64,000 nt of DNA. Source: Mikania micrantha (lineage: Eukaryota; Streptophyta; Magnoliopsida; Asterales; Asteraceae). The first letter of the stretch is position 1. Each line of letters starts with the position of its first letter. A program made the position numbers and the translations under genes. The notes below the pieces were generated by a model. It made no database searches. It had not been told where the DNA came from and was given only the letters and a program-made list of their open reading frames with translations. Shown here one piece after another: positions 10,383 to 22,014 of the stretch. The stretch lies in the NCBI GenBank assembly GCA_009363875.1, contig CM018683.1, positions 66,471,030 through 66,535,029 on the forward strand, given 5' to 3'.

Positions 10383-11576
10383 CACAGCCCTGCAACCCCT
10401 TGGACAGCTGCCAAACACCATGATCTAGCAGGAGCTGTACCTGGAATATATGATATGGAACTTGCTGGACCTGAACCACCAATAATCTGATCCATGTCCC
10501 TTGCTGATCCATGTCCCCATAATCTGATCCATGTCCCTTGCTGTCCACTTCAATAGGCCACCAGTCCCTCTGATCCATGTCCCTAGAATCTGATCCATGT
10601 CCCTTGCTGGCCACTTCAACAGGCCACCAGTGCCAATCAGACAATGAGCATCAGGCCATTGCCCCTGCGAGCAGCAGGGCATGGGTGATGGCTGGTGCAG
10701 AAGGGCATGGGTGGTGGCTGGTGCAGCAGGTCATGCCTAAGACAGAGGAACCTGGTCAAGTATTTGCAGATTAACCTGGTCACAGCCCTGCAACCCCTTG
10801 GACAGCTGCCAAACACCATTATCTAGCAGGAGCTGTACCTGGAATATATGATATGGAACTTGCTGGACCTGAACCACCAATAATCTGATCCATGTCCCTT
10901 GCTGATCCATGTCCCCATAATCTGATCCATGTCCCTTGCTGTCCACTTCAATAGGCCACCAGTCCCTCTGATCCATGTCCCTAGAATCTGATCCATGTCC
11001 CTTGCTGGCCACTTCAACAGGCCACCAGTGCCAATCAGACAATGAGCATCAGGCCATTGCCCCTGCGAGCAGCAGGGCATGGGTGATGGCTGGTGCAGAA
11101 GGGCATGGGTGGTGGCTGGTGCAGCAGGTCATGCCTAAGACAGAGGAACCTGGTCAAGTATTTGCAGATTAACCTGGTCACAGCCCTGCAACCCCTTGGA
11201 CAGCTGCCAAACACCATTATCTAGCAGGAGCTGTACCTGGAATATATGATATGGAACTTGCTGGACCTGAACCACCAATAATCTGATCCATGTCCCTTGC
11301 TGATCCATGTCCCCATAATCTGATCCATGTCCCTTGCTGTCCACTTCAATAGGCCACCAGTCCCTCTGATCCATGTCCCTAGAATCTGATCCATGTCCCT
11401 TGCTGGCCACTTCAACAGGCCACCAGTGCCAATCAGACAATGAGCATCAGGCCATTGCCCCTGCGAGCAGCAGGGCATGGGTGATGGCTGGTGCAGAAGG
11501 GCATGGGTGGTGGCTGGTGCAGCTGGTCATGCCTAAGACAGAGGAACCTAGTCAAGTATTTGCAGATTAACCTGGT
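10383..11576 (+). repeat. Tandem array of three 398-bp units inside the CACTA
   Basis: Units begin at 10,383, 10,781 and 11,179, each with CACAGCCCTGCAACCCC. The spacing is exactly 398 bp. The copies differ by only a few bases, for example CATGATC versus CATTATC, and AGCAGG versus AGCTGG near the end of the third. Within each unit TGATCCATGTCCC repeats four times. The open frames on both strands are simply repeated with the unit and have no known domain, so they are not called as genes. Near-identity implies recent amplification or gene-conversion-like homogenisation. Confidence 0.93.
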
Positions 11577-12539
11577 CAGGTATCAGCAATGTCCTTGGCC
11601 CTTATCTCCTTGAACCTCCTATGACAGTATGATCTAGGAGCTGAACCACCCAGCTATAAGCCGTGTTTGTTTTGGGTAAAAGAAAAAATTAAAGTTATTA
11701 TTTAATTTTGAAGTCGGAATTAGCAAGTTATGACCCGCAACAATTCAAAGCTTCCCTTGGTTTCTAATAAAAAATTATCAGGCATAATGTTTACTCTGGT
11801 ATCGCAACATTTAATGATGTTTATTTTTTTTAATACAATCTGTATAATCTAAAGTTGGTGCTGCTTTTAAATTCTAATAATTTATGTATGATGCAGGCTT
11901 TCTATTAACCGCATTTGGTACTGCCGTACTGGTTTTCATCTTCAATTTGCTGCAGCTGGTGAAGTTTCAGATCAGGGGCCCAATATATTCGCGTCAATTG
12001 TTGATTTTGATGATTATAAACTTATTATGTAATTTTTTGATATGTGAACACATTTTGTATTCAGTTAAATTGATTTTGGCAACTTATGTGTAATGTTAAA
12101 CTTATAATGCGTATGTTTTTATTAAAGCATTCATAATACATGTGTTTGAGTGATTAATTACAATGCGCGCACACACACACATATACGTGTATATATATTT
12201 AGTGATGTACAGGCTCAATAGGTCTCAGGCCTTTAGTTTATTCACTGCATTCTGTTTTCGGCTATACGTCGCTGCATTGGGTTAGTCATTCTAATAGCTG
12301 GCAATTTTTTTGTTCCATGGGGTATTGGGTGCTGTAGTTTTGATGCCCTTGGTTCTTGGTTTGATTTAGTTCCATCAAAGACCCAATGGCATCATCATTT
12401 GTTGGGTTTTGTTGCTGATTTTGCTGATGTGGGCCATTTTTTGTTAATCCTATGTGTGTCCTCTCGGCTGCTTAGAGGGTGGGTCAAAATCGGCTGGATT
12501 TGGGTGATTCATAATATTACATCTTGGAAGAGCAGCTAG
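11577..12539 (+). other. CACTA spacer, no gene recognised
   Basis: AT-rich sequence with a small CA/TA-rich run near 12,170-12,200. The open frame at 11,884-12,093 is short and unlike any family I know. Nothing here can be supported as a gene. Confidence 0.4.
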
Positions 12540-13430
12540 TGCCACTGCCATATGTGACCCCCTCCCTGTGCCAAGCTAGTGTCACTGCCATGCCACCCAT
12601 GGGCTGTATGCATGGGGCTGGCTTGGGGCTGCTGGGTGGGTGCTGGGTGTTGTGTGCCGGTAATAGCTGCATTGAATCCATTTTCATGTTTTTTTTAGCT
12701 TTTTATATAGGATCTGTTAAGAGATTTGCATAACCTAAAACAACCAAATTGATGCAGTTGATGCAGTTGTTTAATTTTTAAAAGATCAGGTTTTCTATTA
12801 TTTGATATTATCAATTCCAAATTTTAATCTTATTATGTAAGTATCATAATCCGAATTTTTTTCATTTGATGCATAAGAAAGATAAATGAATAAAAGTATT
12901 ACATAATACTGATAACATATGCTGCATCAGTTCAACTTTAAGATTTTAGCTGCATATGCTGAATCTGCATATGCTTGATATGCTGCATCTGCTGCATCTG
13001 CATATGTTCAACTTTCAGATTTGAGCTCATGGCATATGTTGCATCTGCATATGCTGCATGTGTTCAACTTTCGGATGGGGTGCTGACTAGTTGGCTGGAT
13101 CCCTGATTGGCCTAATTTGGTCTCTGCTTTGCCCAATGTGGCCATTGTCTGGCATTGTGCGGCCTTTGCCTGGTGTGTAGTGGCCCTGTTTGGCCTGGTG
13201 GTGCCACTGCTTTACTTGCTGTGGCCCAAGCTATGCCTCCTGCTGTCTGGGCCTTGTGACTTGCTGCCCCTGCTCTTTTTGTTGTGTCTTTTGCCTGGCC
13301 AGGAATGGCCTCTACTTGGCTGGTTGTGGCCTTGGCCTGTCAGGTTGTGGAAAGTGTTTACACGGGCTCGTTGTACTTTTGTTATCCTTTCCGGGTTTGT
13401 CGGATATGAGCTATTCAGGGGGTATGCCCC
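12540..13430 (+). repeat. G/T-rich block in the CACTA, partly an inverted copy of 18,960-19,020
   Basis: The plus strand is rich in GGCTG, TGGGCT and TTGTGGCC. The part at 12,590-12,645 (CCACCCATGGGCTG, ATGCAT, GGGCTG, CTTGGGGCTGCTGG) matches the reverse complement of 18,965-19,020 with only a few changes. A middle part (12,940-13,075) is built from GCATATGCTGCATCTG and is shared with 15,950-16,040. The frames at 13,117-13,513 are compositional and not convincing genes. Confidence 0.65.
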
Positions 13431-13570
13431 CTAGACGTCATGTAATTCTTTTGTTGGTTGGTATACATTTTTCCAGGCAAAATCCCTTTATCCAAAAAAT
13501 AAATTGTTGTTAGTGTCTTAAATTGACACAATTTAATGTTACCTTAGATAGATTAACCTAAAACAACCAC

Positions 13571-14655
13571 ATTAAAACCACGACGACGTAAATGACCATT
13601 TATACAAATATGACTTTCTATAACTGTTAATAACATGATATATCGTATAACCGATTAAAACATGGTATAGTTAGTTTAATTGTCGATTATGGGTTATTTT
13701 TTGACAACTGCTTCAGTTACGGATTTTAAATACTCGTTTTTGTCATGATGACTTAAATGTCGCTGTCTAACACGCGCATCGGCCGTCCTTTTGAAACAAG
13801 TCTACGTTTTATCATTTAACTAACACACACATTAAAACCACGACGACGTAAATGACCATTTATACAAATATGACTTTCTATAACTGTTAATAACATGATA
13901 TATCGTATAACCGATTAAAACATGGTATAGTTAGTTTAATTGTCGATTATGGGTTATTTTTTGTCAACTGCTTCAGTTACGGATTTTAAATACTCGTTTT
14001 TGTCATGATGACTTAAATGTCGCTGTCTAACACGCGCATCGGCCGTCCTTTTGAAACAAGTCTACGTTTTATCATTTAACTTACACACACATTAAAACAA
14101 CGACGGCTTAAATGACCATTTATACAAATATGACTTTCTATAACTGTTAATAACATGATATATCGTATAACCGAGTAAAACATGGTATATTTAGTTTAAT
14201 TGTCGATTATGGGTTATTTTTTGTCAACTGCTTCAGTTACGGATTTTAAATACTCGTTTTTGTCATGATGACTTAAATGTCGCTGTCTAACACGCGCATC
14301 GGCCGTCCTTTTGAAACAAGTCTATGTTTTATCATTTAACTAACACACACATTAAAACCACGACGACGTAAATGACCATTTATACAAATATGACTTTCTA
14401 TAACTGTTAATAACATGATATATCGTATAACCGATTAAAACATGGTATAGTTAGTTTAATTGTCGATTATGGGTTATTTTTTGACAACTGCTTCAGTTAC
14501 GGATTTTAAATACTCGTTTTTGTCATGATGACTTAAATGTCGCTGTCTAACACGCGCATCGGCCGTCCTTTTGAAATAAGTCTACGTTTTATTATTTAAC
14601 TTACACACACATTAAAACAACGACGACGTAAATGACCATTTAGGCAAATATGACT
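13571..14655 (+). repeat. Tandem array of 260-bp units (four full, one partial) inside the CACTA
   Basis: Units begin with ATTAAAACMACGACG at 13,571, 13,831, 14,091, 14,351 and 14,611, exactly 260 bp apart. The fifth copy stops after about 45 bp. Each unit includes AACACGCGCATCGGCCGTCC. Copies differ by only a handful of substitutions (for example GACGACG/GACGGCT, TTGACAAC/TTGTCAAC). Nothing in the unit codes for protein. Confidence 0.95.
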
Positions 14656-15108
14656 TTAGCATCGTATTTATATTGATGTGCGTATTCTTTGTATATATGT
14701 AAAATTTTTAAAAATTATATATAAATATTCCAATCCGATTAATTCCAATTAATCTCGATTAATCTCTACTTTCTACCTCGCCGACTGACTAGCGGTTTCT
14801 CCAACCTTGGTTTTAACGCTTAAATAAATTGGCTTAAAATGACAATAAAATGGAAACTATAATGACCAAAATGACAATAAAATGAAACAAAAATGACCAA
14901 AATGAAAAAATATAAACTATTAGACTAAAATGACAAAAAAATTTCATATCATATAAATAAAATGACATTTTACACATATAACAATTACAAATCTTTAACA
15001 ATTTAGGTGATGAATTTTCATTTATTTAAAAAAAATTCGTTTCCCTCCTTATCCCCTTGAAAAGGAAAAAAGAAATCTCAGACCTAATTTTGAGGTTGTT
15101 TTCCCTCT
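14656..15108 (+). other. AT-rich spacer before the second CACTA gene
   Basis: A-rich sequence repeating AAAATGACAATAAAATG and similar words (about 14,840-14,970), followed by a probable leader for the gene starting at 15,109. No gene is seen. Confidence 0.45.
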
Positions 15109-18100
15109 ATGGATCGCGTACCAGAGTTCCAGAGAAATCGGGATCCAAATCCCTTCTATATCGATGATTGCCTCCAAAAAATTAAATCGATTTGGCGTGA
15201 CCTATATCCTCCTTCAACCCTCTGCCGTCAATCTGGTTCTTTGCAATTTGAAGCTGGTAATTTTTGGTTTTGGTGTAGACACTGCCGATTGATCCATCAT
15301 GAACATATTAAGGTATAAAATCAAATATTGTTTGTTAATTGTTTGTTTTATTGTGACTACCAAGAAATTTTTTTGTTAATTGTTTGTTTTATTGTGACAA
15401 CCGTTAATTTGATTTTTTTTAACAGTTGAAGTAAACATTGAATGTTGTTATTGTTTTGATAATTGTTTAATTATGTCTCATAATATCATTTTATGTTTGA
15501 AATAAAAACTTTATATAATTAGTTAATGTAACAATTTTCTTGTAGTAAAATGTGGATGCTTATGCTAGTGTTGGTGTTTACAAGAACACGGGCCGATGCA
15601 GAATCTGAATTACCTACAATTCAGTCGGTGCCCGAGGGAAGTGTTGGCATGAAACGCAGGCGCAAGCATAACTCGCGCAAGAGCAGACCTGATGGTAAAG
15701 CTCATATGCTTTTGTTTATTTAACTTCCATAGACTCTAGATTTATTCATACAAAATAGGAGTAAATGTACTAGCTTTTGCATCGTATCCTCATGGATTAA
15801 AAAAGTTATCGATAGTTTGTTGTGCTGGGTTAATGTTGATAGAACAATGGGTACGGATCGGTTAACTAGAGTGGGTAGGATGAGTTATTATTTTTGTGGG
15901 TCAAATTTAGTAGTTTAAATCATGTTTTAATTAGAGAACTTTAAGATTTGAGCTGCATATGCTGAAAGCCATCTGCATATGTTGCATCTATTCAACTTTC
16001 AGATTTTAGCTCATGGCATATGCTGCATCTGTTCTAGTAGTAGTTTATTTATTTTTTATATGTAATTCTCTAAAATATGAATGAATGTAGTATGTTATAA
16101 AAATGTTCTCAATTTGCGTGAATTATTTGCAATAATTTTCAAATTAAAAATTCACTTTCATATTGGATTTCAAATTAAAAATTCACTTTGATATTGGATT
16201 TCAAACTTAGAACTGTAAGTTTGCAACAGAGGGGTAAAAACTCAAGATTTTAAGGTATTTGGGTCTTTGACTGTTTGTTTAAAATGATGATGATATAATC
16301 ACTTTTTCACTTGAGTTTTCTTCAACAGTTTCTGCATTTTGTGACCAATTTTTTTTGGTAAAGGGCTTTTGCCCGGATTAACGTATACCCAAAAAGAAAG
16401 TTACATGTCGACCAAGGGGCTTAGTTGGGCTTGGTGGCTGATTGAGGCCTGCACAGGTCCAGATCCTAAGTGGCCGCTGATGGCAAGGTTGGGTTATCAG
16501 AGTGGTGGGGGTATTCATATGGGTCTTAAGGCGGGTGAGACTTGGAGGATTTTTTATGCGAGTGCTTTCTGGAGTGGCCCATGCTCGACCTAGAGCACCC
16601 CCTGCAAGGCTTTAACTTTTGGCCTAATATGGCTCACTTGTGGCCCTTTGCTGGCCTGTGATGGCTTGGGTTGTATGAGCTGTAGCCCCTTGGTGGCCTG
16701 GCAGCTTGCCCCTTGCGTGGTTGGCAGTAGCTTTCCGGGCACTTGCCTTTATCCAAAAAAAGTCTTCAACAAGGATAGAGGGAAGGCAAAGAGCAACCAA
16801 AACCATCAAGCCCAAAAAAACTTTCGTAGACGAAATAGTACACCTCCATCTTCTGTTCCAGCCGTAGCAAAACCCCACAAGGGCCAACTTCCCACCAATG
16901 TTCTGGCCACTGTTACCGCCCCCCATATCCAGCTCATATATTGTGAAGCCTTGGTGACATCTACAATGCATTGCAGCCCCTGGAATGTTCGGATCAGCTC
17001 CTGCGGTCCTTGTTACTCTTTGACCAGCTTTCAAAGTTGTGCAATCTGCACCTGATGCTTCTTGTACAACCGGTGCAGCTTGCAAATCGACACCAGCAGC
17101 CTGCAAATTGACACTAGCAGCCTCCTGATCTGAATGATTGTTGACAGCAAGTCCTTTAAGTTCTTTCTTCATTACATTATTCATTTTACTATCAACATTT
17201 TTGCACAGTGAATTATAGTAACTAAAAATCAAAAGCTTGTTTTATCTCTTTATATTGTTACGTGTGAAGTTTTTAGATATATCAATTGTGTTTTATGCAT
17301 ATTATATGAATCTTCTAATTCAATTTAAATGGGACTGTCAATCTCTCTGCAACCATGATGTCCTGTTTCTACCATACATGATTGTATATTGACATGTTCC
17401 TCATATGAGGTATGAAACTTCCATGCTTCAATAGTTATCATTTACTTTATAACTCTTTTAATTTTTAATTCATACATTATTCCTTATACTTTGGTCTTCA
17501 AGAAATAATATTTTTTTAAAATACAAAGCAGTACGATGTTATTACAATGTTAAACTACCCAACAACCGGTCGGGTATAAAACTAGTTGGTGATGGTTCAG
17601 GCTATTGTTGTCACAGCTGCCCATATATAACCTATATATAACATGTTGTTGCTGAACATGCTGGTAATGAACAACCTGCTGGTTGTATTTTAAATAATTT
17701 CAGTTGATGATTTAGTTGCAGAACAACCAGCTGCAGTTGAAGAAGAAACTGATCCTGAAGTACAACAAGCTGCTGAACAACCTGTTGCTGAAATACCTGC
17801 TGGAGAACAACGTGCTGATCCACCAAAAAGGCGTGGTCCTAATATAAATCATAGTCTTGCTCAGACCTTACATAATTTGCCTGAGGGTACAAAAATCCCT
17901 TTGATTATGGACAAGGAAACGAAAACTTTTGTTGGGACCTCGGCAACAAAATTTGCTACCGAGTGTGGAATTGTCATTCGGAATGTGTGTCCGATGAATT
18001 TTCACACTTGGGATTCAGTACCAAAAGAAGTGAAAACACTTATGTATGAGAAACTAGAAGTAAGTTGTTTATATTTTAATTTTATTAATTTCAATATATT

Positions 18101-21100
18101 ATGATGTTAAATTTAAATTTATATTAAAAACATAAATATTCAATGCAGGGAAGCTTTGAATTGTTGCGAGCAGATAATGTTTTTATGGAATATGTAGATG
18201 CTCGACTCCGCGCCCAATGGAAACGCACCAGAGGTGTTTTGAGCCAACATTGGAAGAAAAACGGAGGAAAAACAAATCCTCTCGTGGCAAGATCGAATAT
18301 GAAGCCGGAGTGTCGGAGTGAGGAAGATTGGAATCATCTGTGCAACTACTGGGAGTTAGAAAAAACCAGGGTTTGTTTGATGTTTCTATTTATACAAATC
18401 ATTATATATATTCATGAATAATTTTCTTATTTTTTTTGTGTTTTAACATGTATTACATAATTTAATTTTGTAGAAATACAGTGATAAGATGGAAGCAAAC
18501 AGAGCAAAACAAGTTAACATAAGCAGAGGGGGCTCGCGTTCGATATCTAATCATGTATTCCAAATGGTAAGACTTTTGATTTTGTTGCACGTTCATTTTA
18601 TGCTTTCTGTTTCTTATGTATTCTTGCTGGATTGCTATTGTTTTGAAACAAAGTTTTGGGTTAAATGATATGAAGTTGTTGAGCATAAAGCTTGCTATCA
18701 CTTGCGTAGTTAGGTGATATTGGCAGACTCCCTAGCACTCATCAATCCCTTTTGCCTGATCCCCGACCGCCTAGATTGCCCTTTATCATCAGCCCTGCTG
18801 GGCAATAAAGTCTACTTACAAATGCTTTTATCTGCTGCTCCAACAGGCCACCCAGCAGCCCATTAGCCCAAAGAACCACCAATGTGACACTCCATGAGCC
18901 AAAGGCCACGCCCCTTGCCTGCACCTGTGCCAGCATCAACGCACCTGCCCCTCCTCCACCTAGCGCCCAGCAGCCAGCAGCCCCAAGTCAGCCCTATGCA
19001 TCCAGCCCATGGGTGGCCTAGCAGTGGCACTAGCTTGGCAGTCTGCAGGCTTGTGTATATAATTAAAAGAATCAAGTTTCAATCAAAAATCCACACCCAG
19101 CCAAGTGGTAAAGCACTGCTTCGGTTGGAATGGGCATGGGTTTTAAATTGGCGGTGGATGCCAAAACCGGTTTTTTTTTATCAAATCGGGTTTCAACCCA
19201 TTTAAATATTCTAAAGGTTTTTTTAGAATTATTAAAAATCATAAAACCACATTCTGTTAAAAACTATTTTGTTTGAGATTTTTCTAATTCTATTTTTTAA
19301 ATGATTTTATTATCATATACCTGGGACATGGGGTTTGGCACTAGCAATCATCAATCCCCTTTGCCTGAGCCCCCACAGTCTAGATTGTCCTCTATCATCA
19401 GCCATGTTGGGCGTTAACATCAGCCAACAAATGCCTATTTATCTGCTGCTCTAGCAGGACACACAGCCCCAGCCACAAGCCACACAACCCAGACCAGCCT
19501 AATGCAGCCCCCCTGCATATAACCTTCAGGCCACATGGCCATATTCTGCCCAAAACAGGGCCTGCTGCGCAGATCAGTCCCAACCTGATACATAAGATCA
19601 TTTATCAGCCCCTTTAACCAGCAACCCATTAGCCCAAAGTAAAAGACCACTATGACACTCCATGAGCCAGAAGGCCACGCCCCAGTGCTAGCATCAAACA
19701 ATGTGGCAGGCCTTGTAGCCAAGCCAAGCAACTAAACAATGTGGCAGGCCACATGGCCAAGGGCCCAGGGCAAAGCAACATGCTGGCCGCAGCCCCAAGG
19801 TACCTGGCCACAATCCCAAGAACCATATGACAGCCCCAAGTACCACCCAAGCAGCCCCAAACAAAACATGCAAGACCAACCACCCACCAACTGCCGAAAC
19901 ATTGTAAATCTCAGGCCACCAGCCTAAGCTAGACATCAGCAACAACACCCAGCCATGAGCCGCTCACCCTTGGCCGCCCCAGTGTGACAGCAGCCCGGAC
20001 ATGAGCCCCCACTAGGCTAACAGCCTCCGCCCCCAAAAACTCACCCACAAACCAAACAGCCCAGCAACCAAGCAAGATCATGTCGGGTCCAGGGCACCCA
20101 ACAAAGTAACGACCACATACCCTGACCCTAGCAGCCAAGATAGCCGCCCAACAGCCCAAAACAGCCACCCAGCAGCCCTACACAGACGCCCAGCAGCAGC
20201 ATCAGCATGCCCCAACCCAGAAGAACCAAGCAGGACCGAAACCAAGTAAGCCCAAATGAATTATGCACACCAATCCCAACTAAAGATCCTGATAGAACTC
20301 AATCAAGTACTACACCCCATTAGTGCTTAATTAAGCTGCTTGTTGGTATTGCTTACTGCTTGCTGGCTTTTGTTTATTGCTTTGTTGATTAGTGCCTTAG
20401 CTTGTTACCAAGTAATTAGTTCACTCTTTTTATAACATAGCATACAAGATTTTTTGAGCAAATATTAATTTATATTAAATTGTCAGATAAATCCCAAGAC
20501 TCAAATGCCTCCTAGCCCATTACAAGTTTACTACAATCTTCATTATAAGGCTAAGAAGCAAGGTTGGTTAAACGATCATTCAAGAATTGAATACGTAAGC
20601 ATCTCTGTACTAAAATATTATGATATAAAATTGTAGTTTTCTCTAATTTTTATTTTTTTATATTAGTTTTTAATAATGTTCTTTTTCTTTGTACCTTATC
20701 TTATGTTAGGAAAATATTGTTGAGCATAAAAAGGCGGCTGTTGATAAATTAACTTTGGAAGGAACCGTGATTACTACCGCTATAGAACACAACCTTGAAA
20801 AGGAAGCTATCAAAAGTGTTTGTGGAAAACAGAAAACATTGCAATCTGCATGGCAAGTAGGTGTTGGGCCAGTGCTGAGGAAAAAAGATAGCTGGATGAA
20901 CACGAGTGTCCAATCATCTCATCAAGATTCAAGTCAAACCAATGAAGATCTGAAAAACCAGGTAATTGCACTCAAGAAGGAACTCGAGCATAGCAATGAC
21001 AAATATCAAAGAATGTCAGAGTTTATAAGCACAAAGTTTCCAGAATTTGAGAACATAATATCCACACCTATGGCCGATGAAGCTAATGATTCAGAAGGAC

Positions 21101-21129
21101 TGTCCGGTGATAGTTACCACACTACCTAG
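15109..21129 (+). CDS. Second CACTA gene, Transposase_24 (Ptta/En/Spm) family, multi-exon
   Basis: Exons that join in family order: about 15,109-15,312 (starts MDRVPEFQRN), about 15,547-15,692, about 17,703-18,059 (LPEGTKIPLIMD, ATKFATECGIVIRNVCPMN, HTWDSVPKEV), 18,149-18,369 (FMEYVDARLRAQWKRTRGV, LSQHWKKNGGKTNP, EEDWNHLCNYWELEKT), 18,475-18,567 (MEANRAKQVNISRGGSRSI), about 20,488-20,596 (KTQMPPSPLQVYYNLHY, KKQGWLNDHSRIEY) and 20,710-21,129 (WQVGVGPVLRKKDSWM, then a coiled-coil-like LKNQVIALKKELEHS). This family is the plant transposase Ptta/En/Spm, the accessory DNA-binding partner expected to recognise the subterminal repeats. All exons are open, unlike the transposase. The exon near 17,700 carries an Ala/Gln/Glu-rich linker. 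Very long introns hold C-rich blocks and a SINE-like piece. The first two exons are less certain than the rest. Confidence 0.82.
16380..16760 (+). repeat. G/T-rich block in an intron of the second CACTA gene
   Basis: The composition resembles 12,540-13,430 (TGGCCTG, GGCTTGG, GGTGG). It contains a minus-strand open frame of 202 codons reaching from 16,624 to 17,232 that has no recognisable domain. I treat it as intronic repeat sequence. Confidence 0.45.
18720..20260 (+). repeat. C/A-rich block, at least two diverged direct copies, in the last long intron
   Basis: The plus strand is dominated by CAGCCC, GCCAC and CCCAGC. The phrase TTTGCCTGANCCCC, then CTAGATTG, ATCATCAGCC and TTATCTGCTGCTC occurs at about 18,747-18,842 and again at about 19,350-19,455. 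CCATTAGCCCAAAG, then GACACTCCATGAGCC and AGGCCACGCCCC occurs at about 18,858-18,915 and 19,626-19,683. Open frames here (for example minus-strand 19,435-19,948) follow from composition and are not called. Confidence 0.7.
19085..19180 (+). repeat. Possible tRNA-derived SINE fragment
   Basis: CCAGCCAAGTGGTAAAGCA resembles a tRNA A box and GCATGGGTTTTAAATTGG a weak B box about 35 bp later. The fit is poor and no tail or target duplication is clear. Confidence 0.25.
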
Positions 21130-21329
21130 AATATTAGTGGAGATATTTTTTAATTTTATTGCATTGTCAAGTACATTTTCTTGTTTTTGAACTCATAAAT
21201 TGGTATTCGTTTGATTGACAATATTAATGCTTTAATATATTGATATTTTTGAAACATAAGAAACACAATTATGAACGATATTTATGATGTGTTACATAAT
21301 GTTAATGCGTATTGAACACTAAATCAAAT

Positions 21330-21985
21330 TGTATTAGAAACTATTTTTCAGTATTAAAATTAAAATAAATTATTCTTTTGAGACTGATTTTTTGTATTAA
21401 CTAAACATATTGTAGACTGAAATTAACTATATTGTGAACTGATTATTAGTATCTAATAATATGTATTAGAGACTAAAATACAACATTAACATTGATTAAT
21501 TTTCAGTCCTTAAAACAATCATATTAACAACTAAAATCAACTTATATCAAAAACTAAATTTCAGTCTTAAAAACTTCATTTTGGAAACTGATTAATTTTA
21601 GTCGCAAAACTAAATAAATGTATCTGGAACAACAAATATATTTTTTAAGACAAATTTTTAGTCCCTAAAATCATCCAATCGGGAATGAAATATCATACTA
21701 ACCGAGACTGAATTTTAGTCGCTAAAACATGCATAGAAGACTGATTTGGTGTGGTTTTATTGTCCATATTAAGTACTAAGTATTAACGTATCCGGTACTG
21801 AATATTATTCCTAGTTGTGCAATCCAAATAGGGACTGATTTTCAGTTACTATGACCACTATCTAGTACTAGGTATCCGTCACTGAATTTTTCAGTCCCTA
21901 ATCAGTCTCCGATATCTATTAGCTACTGATTGCAAAGTATCAAGGACTGATTTCTCAGTCCTAAAAACCCTAGTTTTTTGTAGTG
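21330..21985 (+). repeat. CACTA 3' subterminal and terminal repeats
   Basis: GAGACTGA, GACTGATTTTCAG, TTTTAGTC and TCAGTCCC recur about every 20-40 bp, mirroring the 5' end, and the stretch closes with TTTTTTGTAGTG. In CACTA elements such clusters are the binding zone for the accessory protein. Confidence 0.8.
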
Positions 21986-21988
21986 TCG

Positions 21989-22014
21989 GGGTGTTACAGA
22001 TTGGTATAAGAACC
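21989..22014 (+). other. G1 5' LTR end and primer binding site
   Basis: GGGTGTTACA (21,989-21,998) is the last part of the G1 5' LTR. After 3 bp, TGGTATAAGAACC (22,002-22,014) resembles the initiator methionine tRNA primer site TGGTATCAGAGC used by many plant retroelements, with a few changes. Confidence 0.75.

Larger units (their letters stand above)
3740..21985 (+). mobile_element. CACTA (En/Spm) DNA transposon, 18.2 kb, complete ends
   Basis: The element starts CACTACAAAAAAAGTG and ends CTAGTTTTTTGTAGTG, the classical CACTA terminal inverted repeat. It is flanked by a 3-bp target duplication TCG (3737-3739 and 21986-21988). Removing it rejoins CCATCGGTCG to GGGTGTTACA, matching the uninterrupted LTR at 31,056-31,075 apart from one base. 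Both ends have subterminal repeats built on GACTGA and TCAGTC. Cargo, left to right: a leader, the TNP2 transposase, two tandem arrays, C-rich/G-rich blocks, and the second (Transposase_24) gene. The size is large for a CACTA, mostly because of the repeats between and inside its two genes. The transposase frame is broken, so this copy probably depends on others. Confidence 0.95.

Noticed and set aside
10425..11478. Recurring 85-, 92- and 101-codon frames on the minus strand and 65-codon frames on the plus strand
   Set aside because: They recur every 398 bp because the DNA repeats; they overlap each other on both strands and have no domain.
13117..13513. Two overlapping plus-strand frames rich in Leu, Cys and Trp that could look like membrane proteins
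   Set aside because: The composition comes from the G/T-rich block; overlapping frames look alike and none has a family pattern.
19435..19948. Overlapping minus-strand frames of 77-98 codons
   Set aside because: They lie in the C/A-rich intron block and follow its composition; no start context, domain or conservation sign.
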